A stretch of 64,000 bases of DNA from NCBI GenBank assembly GCA_039000515.1, contig JBCFYV010000100.1, forward strand, positions 26,966,818 through 27,030,817, written 5' to 3'. Within the stretch, counting starts at the first letter, position 1. The number at the start of each line of letters is the position of its first letter. The notes beneath the pieces are model-generated. The model was not told the origin of the DNA, did not search any database, and was given only the letters and a program-made list of their open reading frames with translations. Shown here one piece after another: positions 22,238 through 31,079 of the stretch. The stretch comes from Timema cristinae (taxonomy: Eukaryota > Arthropoda > Insecta > Phasmatodea > Timematidae). A program made the position numbers and the translations under genes.

Positions 22238-22515
22238 CGGTGACCTGGTGATCTAGGGGTAAGGTGTCAGACTTCTGTGTGGCGGCCGGGGTTCAATCCT
22301 CGGTCCCGGCATAGATTTATCTGATTACCAAATCCCTTCCTTCACCTCTGACAAGACATCTTGTGAATGTGGGGAATGCCAGGCTCCACCGTGGTTCGGA
22401 TTCCACGTTAAACTGTAGGTCTTGCATTTCATCTCACAATCACCCTACCGTTACACATTAGCGTAAGTGCGTATAACCCGAACGGGTAGTAAGACGCGGT
22501 GCTAATAATAATAAT
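22238..22515 (+). repeat. SINE B copy with target duplication
   Basis: Full-length, from CGGTGACCTGGTGATCTAGG to GGTGCTAATAATAATAAT. Perfect 10-bp duplication ACTTTCACCT at 22228-22237 and 22516-22525. A short deletion removes the GTGTATTAATCACAA segment present in other copies. Confidence 0.92.
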
Positions 22516-23006
22516 ACTTTCACCTTAGATGGATATTATAAATACCTACAAAAAAACACTAATAAAATTTTAAAATGTTATCAAATCTGCCTACAAAAAG
22601 TATGTGCTTTCTAAAACGCCCTTTTAATAAAAAGTGGACCTTAGCCGCCTTTTGAAAATATGTGGATCTAGTGGAAAACAAGTTTTGTTGGAAACACTGT
22701 GCCAGGCGGGAAATAGGGTAAGAGTGTTCTACTGATTAGTGGAAAGCTTGGTTTGTAGTGCCACCTCCTGATTGGTCGTTGGACTCTGCGATAAAACGTA
22801 AGTCAAACACAGCCGTGATAAGAAAGGGCGTGCGGTCTAGATAGAAAGATTGTGAGGGACATAGTTTCACGTTCACTGAAGTCTCGTTTATCTTTAAAAC
22901 ACTGCATGTTGGCCAACACGATCCCAACAAGTCGTGTCACGGACGGGCCAGTCAATGCCAACATGTTAAAAAAATATATAGCACTTTAATATTTTAATAA
23001 GGAATG
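22516..23006. other. No gene seen
   Basis: A 64-aa minus-strand ORF (22736-22930) has no known motif. TGTTGGAAACACTG near 22688 and CACTGCATGTTGGCCAACA near 22902 are weakly inverted and may be edges of an old element. Confidence 0.35.
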
Positions 23007-23292
23007 TGGTGGCCTAGTGGTCTAGATATAAAGTGTCAGATTTTTGTGCCGCGAGAGCCGGGGTTCAATTCTCGGTCCCGACACAGATCTATCTGATTGC
23101 CAAACCCTTCCTTCACATCTTACAAAACGTGTATTAATCACAACTTGTGAATGTGTGGAATTTCAAGCCTTCATCGTGGTCGGATTCCACGTTAACTGTA
23201 GGTCCTCCATTTCATCTCACAATCACCCTACCATTACAAATTAGCGTTGTGTGTATAACCCGAACGGGTAGTAAGACACGGTGCTAATAATA

Positions 23293-23342
<50 letters not shown>
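23007..23342 (+). repeat. SINE B copy with target duplication and long (TAA)n
   Basis: Head TGGTGGCCTAGTGGTCTAGA, B box GGTTCAATTCTCGG, common 3' end at about 23285, then a TAA run to 23342. Duplication AATAAGGAATG at 22996-23006, matched by AATAAGGAACG at 23343-23353. The polyleucine and polyisoleucine ORFs on the minus strand are translations of the tail. Confidence 0.9.
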
Positions 23343-23347
<5 letters not shown>

Positions 23348-23353
23348 GGAACG

Positions 23354-23804
23354 TAATGATGTGATATTTAAGAAAATATAATTCAGTTTTAGTTTGAATA
23401 AATAAAGTTTGATATAATTGAAAAGTAGCATGTATAATGTGTAAGCCTACAGTATATAAAACTGTCATAACATATTAAGAATTATTATAATAAATAATTT
23501 CATTCATGTTGAAAAACATTGGCAAGACAAAATATAAAAAAAGGGCTGTGCATAAAAATGATTAACTTTAAAAGTAAAGCTTGAAAATTATGAAAAAAAC
23601 CAGTTACAATGTGTTCATATTATGAATATACATTATAACACCAAATGTTATTACAATTTCAAAACTATATATTAATTTAAATGGTGCATTTTAACATTTC
23701 TTAATTGCCAAGTCTCAATTGATACAGTTCATATTTTTCATAAATATTTCTCTTTCGTCTTGCAATGTTTTTCATACATGAGTTATTAATTATTATACTC
23801 GTAA
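23354..23804. other. No feature seen
   Basis: AT-rich spacer between the SINE B and the mariner-type element. No ORF or repeat signature. Confidence 0.4.
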
Positions 23805-24090
23805 TACAGAGTGGGCTAAATAAAACCGGCCCCAAGAAATAAAACTGTATTAAATAGTGTCAATGCACATTTTAATATGTTCTAAATAAATAAATGTTAA
23901 TATTAAAAGTACACTTAATTGTATTGGTTCCTCGTTTATAATTTATTATAATATTTAGATTTTGAAATTTTCAGAGTGTTGTCCCCTGCTAAGCTGCCCT
24001 TTTGGTAAGGACAACGCTCTTGCACTCACCCTAAAATAAGTATTATCTATCTTGTCTTGTTTTCGTATCGGATGTTATAATCTTGTGCAT

Positions 24091-24117
24091 AAAAGTTAAG
24101 CAGCATCGGACAAGGTC
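24091..24117 (+). other. 5S rRNA-like patch
   Basis: AAAAGTTAAGCAGCATCGGA, then CAAGGT. It resembles the internal control region of animal 5S rRNA genes, where AAGTTAAGCAGCGTCGGGC is usual; only the 12 bases AAGTTAAGCAGC and a few beyond agree closely. It sits just upstream of the tandem array and Gag. It may be a borrowed Pol III promoter part, a target-gene flank or chance. Confidence 0.35.
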
Positions 24118-24148
24118 GCGTTTAGAGGAGGCAACCTCTTCTCTCAAT

Positions 24149-24548
24149 TCATAAAAGTTTTGGCCCTCTCTAAAGGGCCGATTTCATAAAAGCGTTGGCC
24201 CTAAAAAGGGCCGATTTCATAAAAGTGTTAGCCCCCTCAAAAGGGCCGATTCCATAAAGTGTTAGCCCCCAAAAAAGCCGATTTCATTAAAGTGTTACCC
24301 TCAAAAGGGCCGATTCCATAAAGTGTTAGCCCCAAAAAAGCCATTTCATAAAAGTGTTAAACCAAAAAAGGGCCGATTCCATAAAGTGTTAGCCCCAAAA
24401 AAGCCGATTTCATTAAAGTGTTAGCCCTCAAAACGGCCGATTTAATTAAAGCGTTAACCTTCAAAAGGGCCGATTCTATAAACAGTTGGCCCTAAGAAGG
24501 GCCGATTTCATAAAAGTGTTGGTCCTCAAAAGGGCCGTTTTTCATAAA
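24149..24548 (+). repeat. Tandem array, about 33-bp units, 5' of Gag
   Basis: Twelve imperfect units with consensus TCATAAAAGTGTTAGCCC TCAAAAGGGCCGATT, 30-41 bases each. Most units can pair within themselves (GGCCCT...AGGGCC). In the middle, units beginning TCATTAAAG or TCATAAAAG alternate with units beginning CCATAAAG, so a dimer was duplicated. Position directly before the Gag remnant recalls tandem 5'-UTR promoter monomers of some LINEs. Confidence 0.85.
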
Positions 24549-24636
24549 TACTCTGGACTGAACAAAGGAACATCTTGATTTCTTTTCACTATCTGTTTGT
24601 TGTATACATAAAATAAATAAAATAATACCCAAGACA

Positions 24637-25469
24637 AGAAACCCACCAATAATATCACTAGGCATACAAAACTACAACCGCATCACTAAAATAGCCAAAG
24701 AGATGAAAAATTACATCAAAATCGCATACATTTTAAATGGACTTAAAATTCACACCGCAAACAAACAAGACAACGAATTAATGCAACCTTACTCAAGGAC
24801 CTGAAACAAGAATTTCATACATATGCGTTAGCTAGGGACAAACCAGTCAAAGTGGTAATTAAGGGGTTCTCTTCCAATATGGCCACCGAGGACATCCAAC
24901 AAAAGCTCATGGGGCAAGGATACCCTATCACAGATGTGATACAGTTCTCAAAAAAGACACAAGCAGATAACACCACACAAACAGTCACACCACTGCCAAC
25001 ACATAAACATTCAACATCTACAAAATTGATTACTTAAACCACACTAGAGTTAGAATTTGTACCATACATCCACTCGTAAACATCATAGAGCAGTGCAACA
25101 AGCCACACCAAGAACAACTGTCAAAACCATCCCTACGTGCATGAATCTACATGATACAAAGGACTGCCTGAAAAAAGATAACACCACCCCCACTCGATGC
25201 ATAAACTGTAGAGGAAGCCACACGGCTAAATACAGCAAGTGCCCCGTCTACGTGGAATCACTCGAAAAGAGAAAAACCACGCAAGAAAACAAGCAAGTCA
25301 CAAGACAGACCACACAGCCATGACAACCTCCTCCACTCACCAGGCCTCATCTAGCAGTTTTCCATCGTTGAGACATAGTCCCCTCAACCAACCACAGAGG
25401 GGGCTCCCACTCAGAAACAGAACCCAACACACACTACCGCGGCCCGCATCCACCAAACCTACGTGTTAG
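24637..25469 (+). pseudogene. Jockey-like retrotransposon Gag (ORF1), frameshifted
   Basis: Nucleic-acid-binding ORF1 protein of a non-LTR retrotransposon, broken by at least three frame changes. From 24637: RNPPIISLGIQNYNRITKIA and then YILNGLKIHTANKQDNELMQ. Next frame: EFHTYALARDKPVKVVIKGF and EDIQQKLMGQGYPITDV, the pre-zinc-finger module seen in insect jockey and HeT-A type Gags. Next: NIYKIDYLNHTRVRI. Last frame (25057 on): LHDTKDCLKK and the terminal zinc knuckle CINCRGSHTAKYSKCPVY (C-x2-C-x3-H-x6-C). A Ser/Thr/Pro-rich tail follows in overlapping frames. No endonuclease or reverse transcriptase is visible downstream. Confidence 0.8.
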
Positions 25470-26330
25470 CGGTATAGAGACACGGGACCTCTCAAAACCA
25501 CCCCGACAAGAGAAGACTTCAACCTACCTCCCCTCCTCCCCCTCCCTTGTAGTGACATCCCTAGTCGCCGAGGACCACAAAACCCTACCAGCCCTCCACA
25601 ACGACACCCCTAGTTGCCGGAGTGCACCCTACCCATCCTTATTCTTGCCCCCAACCCCCCTCCACACCCCTTCACAGTGTTATCCACTGCCGAAGGGGAC
25701 ACTTTCTTATCATAATCTCATCTCTCAGCATCCCACGGCCACTCACATCGCGGCATGGGATTAAGCCATCGAAACGGGCGACGACAGAAAGAGAAACTAG
25801 CCCGCGGACGTCAACAAGGAGACGAGGCCACCAGACCAGCCCCCGCTAGAGGCTACTTGATCCAGTGGCCCTTTTCTCAGCCTGATGGGACATCAGCCCA
25901 CGAGAATCCCGCCTGCTCAACAGCAACTGCGACGTCAAGCCTAAGGATTCCAAACTCTAGATCCTCCCCGTTTTTCCTATCAAGCCATTTACAGGATTCC
26001 CCCACCACTCGGGCCCCTCCTGATTACATTTCACCTCTCAGCCCAGATCAAAAGTACCTCCTGCACCCGTTATACACACCTCCCGTCACATACACCTTCT
26101 CCCAGACTTCCCTCCCATTTACCCCACGGGGATACCCACTGGACAAAAGACTAGTCCTCAAGGCCATCCAACACCTAGACCCGATCTTCGATGAGCTCAT
26201 GGCCAATGCCGAAAGGAACTCCACTGCATAGACGAAGAAGACAACCAACTTGAAGACTACACCCCCTTCAAGGTCTCCACCATTCAGACGCCAACCCCCA
26301 ATATAAAACTAAACAACCAACCGTGAGTTA
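25470..26330 (+). pseudogene. C-rich region after Gag, partly open
   Basis: The plus strand is strongly C- and A-rich and G-poor, like the Gag region, suggesting one original element. A 158-aa open stretch (25755-26231) ends YPLDKRLVLKAIQHLDPIFD ELMANAERN; a +1 shift would continue with CIDEEDNQLEDYTPFKV to a stop at about 26325. I recognise no domain. Could be the Gag C-terminus, a second small ORF or 3' UTR. Confidence 0.35.
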
Positions 26331-26390
26331 CTCTTCTCATCGTAGCAAGCTACACTAGCACTACACGGGGAGGGTGTGTGTGTGTGTAAA

Positions 26391-26603
26391 GTGTTGCACT
26401 GGGATTTCAAAGTATCTGTTCAAAATGCTTGCCACCAGCTGTCATGCACAGTTGCACCGGTGAATCAACTGGAATGCTCCCTCTTGTCGTTTGTTATTCT
26501 TCAAGTCTTCCAAAGTATGTGGGTTGTTCTGCTAGAATCTCGCTTTTAGTGGGCCCCAGAGATAAAACTCGCACGGAGATAAGTCTGGGTGGCCACAAGT
26601 CCT
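26391..26603 (-). pseudogene. Tc1/mariner transposase C-terminal remnant
   Basis: Reads GHPDLSPCEFYLWGPLKARF, a stop, QNNPHTLEDLKNN and further decayed sequence with another stop. PDLSPCEFYLWG..K is the block around the last catalytic acidic residue of IS630/Tc1/mariner transposases (usually SPDL.P.DF.LW). Here the presumed catalytic D is the one in PDLSP. The rest of the transposase is missing. It lies about 70 bases inside the right inverted end, in the orientation expected for the element. The overlapping plus-strand ORF at 26429 is a shadow. Confidence 0.8.
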
Positions 26604-26863
26604 TACTGATTGTTCTTTGCTGAAATCAACTGGGCTCCAAATTTCTTGGGGCTGGTTTTATTTGGCCCATACTGTATTTCCTAAAATGTTATGACTGCTG
26701 TATATATTGTACACATTTTACATTATTATTTTCAATTATACTATCAAACTTAATTTATTCAAATTATAACTGAATTATATGTTCTTTAATATCTATGCTG
26801 TGTCGGCTCAATTGTTGTAGATTATAAATAGTCACCACAACATGTTGGTTGACTTGGGAGGTT

Positions 26864-26875
26864 CTGCGCATGCGC
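26864..26875. promoter_or_regulatory. NRF-1-like palindrome
   Basis: TGCGCATGCGCA is a perfect palindrome and fits the NRF-1/Ewg binding consensus YGCGCAYGCGCR. It lies 77 bases before the ATG of the MADF-like ORF at 26952, in a locally CpG-containing patch, so it could be that ORF's former promoter. Function is inferred only. Confidence 0.4.
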
Positions 26876-26951
26876 AATCGAGCCGAGCCAGTGTTTAGCC
26901 TTCGACGCACGATGTTTTTTTTCAGATCTTGGTTTACATAGTTTTGTGCTA

Positions 26952-27056
26952 ATGGAGTGGAACAAAGCAAATACAGTTAAACTAATTGAGTTGTATCATA
27001 ATTATTGTATTCTTTGGAACGTTACTCGACTGATCACAAGGATTCTAATAATCTAG
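26952..27056 (+). pseudogene. MADF-domain N-terminal remnant
   Basis: ATG with A at -3 opens MEWNKANTVKLIELY, then HNYCILWNVTRL and a stop at 27054. LIELY....ILWN is the start of a MADF (Myb/SANT-like) DNA-binding domain, which normally continues with Y..R..... W. A different frame around 27030 reads DHKDSNNLGAPL, compatible with the continuation after a frameshift. Either a transposon accessory gene or a host MADF relic. Confidence 0.5.
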
Positions 27057-27231
27057 GAGCTCCACTGATATTACTGAAATAGCTAAGGTTTTTTCTGCAA
27101 TAACACACGTCTTCCTGCCGACACAATGAATGGAGAAACGGCAAGGGATCATGTTATTGGAAATTTAACGTAGGCCCTGTTCGGTTTACGGGCATATCTA
27201 CTTTATTATTATGTTTTATTTATTTATTTAG

Positions 27232-27478
27232 CACCGCATTTTACTACCCTTTCGGATTAAACGCTTATGTGCTAATTACGATAATGGTTTTAGGGATCAG
27301 CCGGGTATATTAATAAGAAGTGTACCCGCATTTGCTTGGAGAGAGAGTGGAAAACCATTTTGGAAAAACTACCCTCAGTATACCCGACCGAGATTCGAAC
27401 CTCGATCTCCCATTCATCGGCAGTTTAGCCTTATAAAACAATAGCACGTTAGACCACGTGGCACCGGAGTGGGTAGCA
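27232..27478 (-). repeat. SINE C copy
   Basis: Reverse, nearly full-length: GCACCGCATTTTACTACCC, GCATTTGCTTGGAGAGAGAG, B-box relic GATTCGAACCTCGATC, head ending CACCGGAGTGGGT. Confidence 0.8.
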
Positions 27479-27480
27479 TG

Positions 27481-27845
27481 TGCACTAATTACGCTAATGT
27501 GATAAAGATGAGGAGGTTAAATTTAGAGGAAGATTTTATTATTTAGCACCGCGTCTTACTACCCGTTCGGGTTATACGCTTTAAGTACTAATACGCTATT
27601 TGATTGGGAATTGGGAAGGTTGAATTAGAGGAAGTGGAAAACCATTTAGGAAAAACCACCCCCAGTTCACCCGACCGAGATTCAAACCTCGATCTCCCCG
27701 TCCTCGGCGGTCGAGCTCAACACGACTAGCGCGTTAGCTAACTACGCCACCGAGGCGGGTTTAGAGGAAGAGTACTCTGTGTGTTGCGGGAGAGTTGAAA
27801 ACTATCTAGGTAACAACACCTTCAATGCACCCAACTGCGACTAGG
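27481..27845 (-). repeat. SINE C copy, split by SINE A
   Basis: 27481-27533 (GCACTAATTACGCTAATGTG to TTTAGAGGAAGA) continues at 27761-27845 (GTACTCTGTGTGTTGCGGGA to ACCCAACTGCGAC). The inserted SINE A lies between duplicated target bases. Confidence 0.75.
27534..27760 (-). repeat. SINE A inserted in SINE C
   Basis: Reverse copy with the tail TTTATTATTTA, 3' end GCACCGCGTCTTACTACC and head ending CACCGAGGCGGGT. A 26-base stretch of the body is deleted. Perfect 11-bp duplication TTAGAGGAAGA at 27523-27533 and 27761-27771. Confidence 0.92.
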
Positions 27846-28066
27846 GCCCCAATATACCCATCTATGACAGTTAAATCTATTGCGAAAGAGACACTTTAGG
27901 GCCCTTTTATACAGTAGTTTTATGACACGCGTTGAGTGACGACAGAGTTACGCGCGTTCTCTTAATACACAGGTGACAATGAGTGCTTTTAGGCCCGGTA
28001 CCCACGAGCGGCGTGTGTCATCTTTGCTGCGTCACCGCTAAAAGCAGTTCACAAGGCGACCTGAGT

Positions 28067-28221
28067 CTGGTGACGCTTAAGTTGACGCCACGTCACAGCA
28101 CCCGGAGCAGTGTCTCTGGTGACGTTAAGTTGACGCCACGTCACAGCACCCGGAGCAGTTCACACAAGTGACCTGCATCTGGTGACGCTAAGTTGACGCC
28201 ACGTCACAGCACCCGGAGCAG
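28067..28221 (+). repeat. Subterminal triplicate in Harbinger
   Basis: Three copies of a 43-45-base unit starting CTGGTGACGCTAAGTTGACG and containing CCACGTCACAGCACCCGGAG (28067, 28116, 28179). Subterminal repeats of this kind can be transposase-binding sites; that role is inferred. Confidence 0.8.
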
Positions 28222-28535
28222 ATCACACAAGTGACTTGCGTCTATTTGGACGCAACTCTCGGCCTCAGTCGGTTTGAAGCCATGGCTGTGATAAGTACAC
28301 TTCGGGAGCGGAAAAAAATATACAAACTTATCTTTGCTATACACAACCCAACTCATAGGTCATATTTATTATATTTGTAGTAATAATGTATGGGCATTTT
28401 GCCTAACAACCGGGCTATACTCATTATTTTATAAGTGATCAATGGTTGTAACATGTTCCAAGTATTTTATAGATTGTTATTGTGAAAATAAATGGTTGGT
28501 AGTCATGTATATAGCTTTAATACACTTTGATTATA

Positions 28536-28603
28536 ATTTCCGGTAATCCGGTAATTCAGATGACACATGGTCCCAGTTAGTCCTTATAAACGGAGTTCCA
28601 CTG
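28536..28603 (-). mobile_element. pogo/Tigger-like terminus
   Basis: On the minus strand reads CAGTGGAACTCCGTTTATAA, then ATTACCGGATTACCGG, and is preceded by TA (28604-28605). CAGT.GAAC...TTA is the pogo/Tigger terminal pattern. The partner end was not found inside the Harbinger. Confidence 0.5.
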
Positions 28604-28700
28604 TATAAAGAAAATATGTTTTCTCAATTCATAAAAAAAATAGAAACAAAAATTTAGAGAGAATTCGCCAAGTTGCTTTAGCATTATGGCTTCCATTTTA

Positions 28701-28853
28701 TCAGTGTTTGGATAAAACGTCTTGCATATCTCCATCTATGTTGTTTGTTTTCTTTTTATTTCTGTCGTGGTATTCTTCTAGGGTCAACTTCCAAATGATA
28801 GGTGTATCCCGCACCTCATTGATAAAAAGTGATGTGTTTATATCGTCCGCCAT
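28701..28853 (-). CDS. MADF-domain protein, short, in Harbinger element
   Basis: 50 codons from the ATG at 28853, chosen because AGAATGG gives a good Kozak context and the domain starts here. An upstream in-frame ATG at 28904 would add 17 residues. Reads MADDINTSLFINEVRDTP, then IIWKLTLEEYHDRNKKKTNN and a short end. MADF hallmark: FI.EVR..P.IW...L.EYHDRNKK. MADF domains (about 80-90 aa) bind DNA and partner proteins. This one stops after about half a domain, so it is truncated, decayed, or continues in an exon I cannot see. In Harbingers such a protein is known to help transposase reach DNA and the nucleus. Confidence 0.6.
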   Translation of the reverse strand: MADDINTSLFINEVRDTPIIWKLTLEEYHDRNKKKTNNIDGDMQDVLSKH

Positions 28854-29604
28854 TCTGACTGTACACTGATTACTGTCACAATGACGCTCGCAGTTCGTAT
28901 GCACTGCCGTAGGTCTTCACAGGGACTGACAGTCGACAGAACGCTGAGCGGTAGCGTCGCCACCACGTTTTGCAGAAACCTGCGTCACTAGTTTTGACGA
29001 AGCAATGACGCCAACTCGACGCCAGACCTCACGTTCCGTGTGAACTCCATCATTCGAATCAAAGTAATACTGAGACGCAGCGTCACATGACGCGACTGCA
29101 AAGATGAAGCACGTCGCTCATGGGGACCGGGCCTTAGACTCTGTCACGCGTCACTTATGTCGTCACGATTTGAAAAGTGTATCGTCGTAAGCTGGAGAAC
29201 GCCGCTTCAAAGATGACGCACTACGATCCAAGATACATTATTTCCAATGGGAAATTTTATACAGGCGTCAACCTTTGGTGTCGCTGTATTGGTGAGACTG
29301 CAGGGCAACCAACCTCTACACCACTTGTGTCGGAACCACATTGTATCTCGGCACCATTGTCAGTGTTCTTTTGTAACACGTACCGAGTTTCTTATTTGTG
29401 GTTTGGTATTTATTGTCTACCGCTTTATTTGTTCCTGAAATGACGACAATATGAGGAAGATAACGCACGAGTAGTAGAATAGAAGAGACTGGCAACCCTG
29501 GTCACGGTTTTTCATTTCCTCCCACCCTTTCCATGAGTCATGACGCGCGACATATGTTGATTGTATGAAAACAAACGTCACGCAATGCCTGTATAAAAGG
29601 GCGC

Positions 29605-29849
29605 TAAGACCGTACAAGTTTGGACCAATTTCTCTTTTTTTGTAAACGTTGTATAAATATGCTAGTTGAGATTATGATATTTTGAAATGGTGGATTATTT
29701 GGGGAAATCTAGTAAGTACTCTTTACTTGCCAATGATTGATCCCCAAATATGTTTATATTTGCGCACATAATATATGCAATTTTTGGCAGCATATAAATG
29801 TGTGAACAGTTGTTTCCTCTTATGAAAAAGTAACAAACACTCGTGAGAG
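29605..29849. other. No feature seen
   Basis: Spacer between the outer Harbinger and a MITE-K copy. No ORF or repeat signature. Confidence 0.4.
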
Positions 29850-30135
29850 TCTAGGGGATGCCAGAAAAGGGCAGTGTTTTTGCAGTTTTTAAAGTAAAAC
29901 TTTTTTTTGGTTAAAATAAATCAAATATTTCTCCAATCGAAACAAACAGGTTAACTTTCTTCATTAAATTCCAGGACATCCTTGACAAATATTTTAGAAC
30001 TCTTGACGTCACCATGTGAAGGAAATCAATCTTTATGGTTCTATTGGAGCAATATTTTACTTAGTTTAGACAAAAAAAATTATGATATAAAAACTGCAAA
30101 AACACTCATCTTTTATAGCGTCCTCTACCTGCCAG
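29850..30135. mobile_element. MITE-K copy, partial interior
   Basis: Left arm GGCAGTGTTTTTGCAGTTTT and AAATAAATCAAATATTTCTC; right arm TTGGAGCAATATTTTACTTA and CATCTTTTATAGCGTCCTC. The 136-aa plus-strand ORF starting at 29982 lies partly in this MITE and is chance. Confidence 0.65.
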
Positions 30136-31079
30136 CTAGTTACCTTCTACGTACAATCGTTAAGGCGATTGGCCCTTTTCATTCGGCGTGGAAATGCAGA
30201 GCCATGGAAACAAACGGTAATCTTCAAGATTTTTTTTTATTGTTTTGCAATTTTCTTTTCGGAAACGGTTTGTTCAATAATAGAAGCATGTTGAAGTTAT
30301 ACTTTTTGTATACACACCTCTTCTATAATTTTAACAGTGATCAAATGTCGATAACATTGAGACTTTTCAATAGAAAACTGCCGGTTTGGTAACAAAGAAT
30401 AAGAAAAGCAACAAATTAATAAACATCAATAAATGATCTTAAAAGGGGTGTTGAAAATATTAACATAAAACTGATATTTCCAAACGTATGATTTCTCCGC
30501 AAGACCTGTCTGGTAGATAGCGCCATCTATGGTTTCCGTGATCCATCTGTTATTGTTGATGCGGAAGGATACTTTGGTTGGTTGTGTAGCCTTTCACCCT
30601 CCCACCCACCATCCCCACAAAATAGGTTTCAGACTGGCTCTCGACAGGGCCAAGGGCCTTAAACTGAAAATATTTATCCAGTGGAACGCCATGTATTTCA
30701 GGTAAGATAATAAATAGTTGGGCGTAATTAATTTTATATCTATATAAACGAGAAAGAGAGCGCAGCACTTGTAGCTCAAAGTGCCCACCTCTTCCTGTTC
30801 CGATGCATGATGGGACACGTGGTCCCTCCCATCATCCAGAGCGGTGTGATTAGTGCTCCTCAGAGCTGGAAGACGGACGGGCGCACATTGACCGGTCTCC
30901 ACAACAATTTGAAGAATGTGCATTCATTAGCCCGGGTCTAAAGGTAGGAGAAGAGGTGAATGACCAAGTGCATCGTTGCCAGGTCAATACTTACCGTCGT
31001 CTGAGCGGTTGAACATTTCCCCTTCAGCCTCGACACGAGCGACGGTCATCAGGGATGTAGAATTGGGTCGAGAGGGTAG
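30136..31079. other. No clear gene; one exon-like segment
   Basis: At 30698 the plus strand has ATTTCAG followed by GTAAGAT, a textbook splice donor. The upstream segment 30624-30698 is open (FRLALDRAKGLKLKIFIQWN, then AMYF) and is preceded by a C/A-rich pyrimidine tract ending AATAG. That could be an internal exon of 75 bases, but without homology it is only a possibility. Minus-strand ORFs of 72 and 109 aa show no motif. Confidence 0.25.

Larger units (their letters stand above)
23807..26674. mobile_element. Tc1/mariner-type element, interrupted by a retroelement
   Basis: Inverted ends: left starts CAGAGTGGGCTAAATAAAAC at 23807; the right end at 26674, reverse-complemented, starts CAGTATGGGCCAAATAAAAC. 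Both continue with a near-identical C(A/G)GCCCCAAGAAAT and are flanked by TA. A transposase C-terminus lies near the right end on the minus strand. The middle (about 24000-26290) is occupied by a tandem array and jockey-like Gag sequence, which I interpret as a later insertion replacing most of the transposase. Confidence 0.8.
27992..29133. mobile_element. Inner PIF/Harbinger-type element with MADF ORF
   Basis: Inverted ends GGCCCGGTACCCACGAGCG (left) and CGCTCATGGGGACCGGGCC (right), flanked by TTA at 27989-27991 and 29134-29136. The 3-bp TTA duplication and GG-start termini are typical of PIF/Harbinger. 1142 bp, no DDE transposase, but a MADF ORF on the minus strand. Autonomous Harbingers encode a transposase plus a SANT/Myb/MADF-like protein, so this looks like a derivative that kept only the second gene. 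ACGTCA-rich subterminal repeats lie at both sides. Confidence 0.85.
27899..29604. mobile_element. Outer Harbinger-like element
   Basis: Left end GGGCCCTTTTATACAG at 27899 after TTA; right end CTGTATAAAAGGGCGC at 29604 before TAA. These are inverted repeats with one mismatch; the adjacent TWA triplets suit a PIF/Harbinger or related element. A second, intact-looking Harbinger element is inserted at 27992-29133, leaving about 560 bases of its own sequence. No ORF with a motif in the remaining part. Confidence 0.65.

Noticed and set aside
23241..23468. Poly-Leu/poly-Ile ORFs that look like membrane proteins
   Set aside because: They are the (TAA)n tail of a SINE B read on the minus strand.
26429..26623. 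64-aa plus-strand ORF
   Set aside because: It lies antisense to the transposase C-terminal remnant, whose minus-strand motif is clear.
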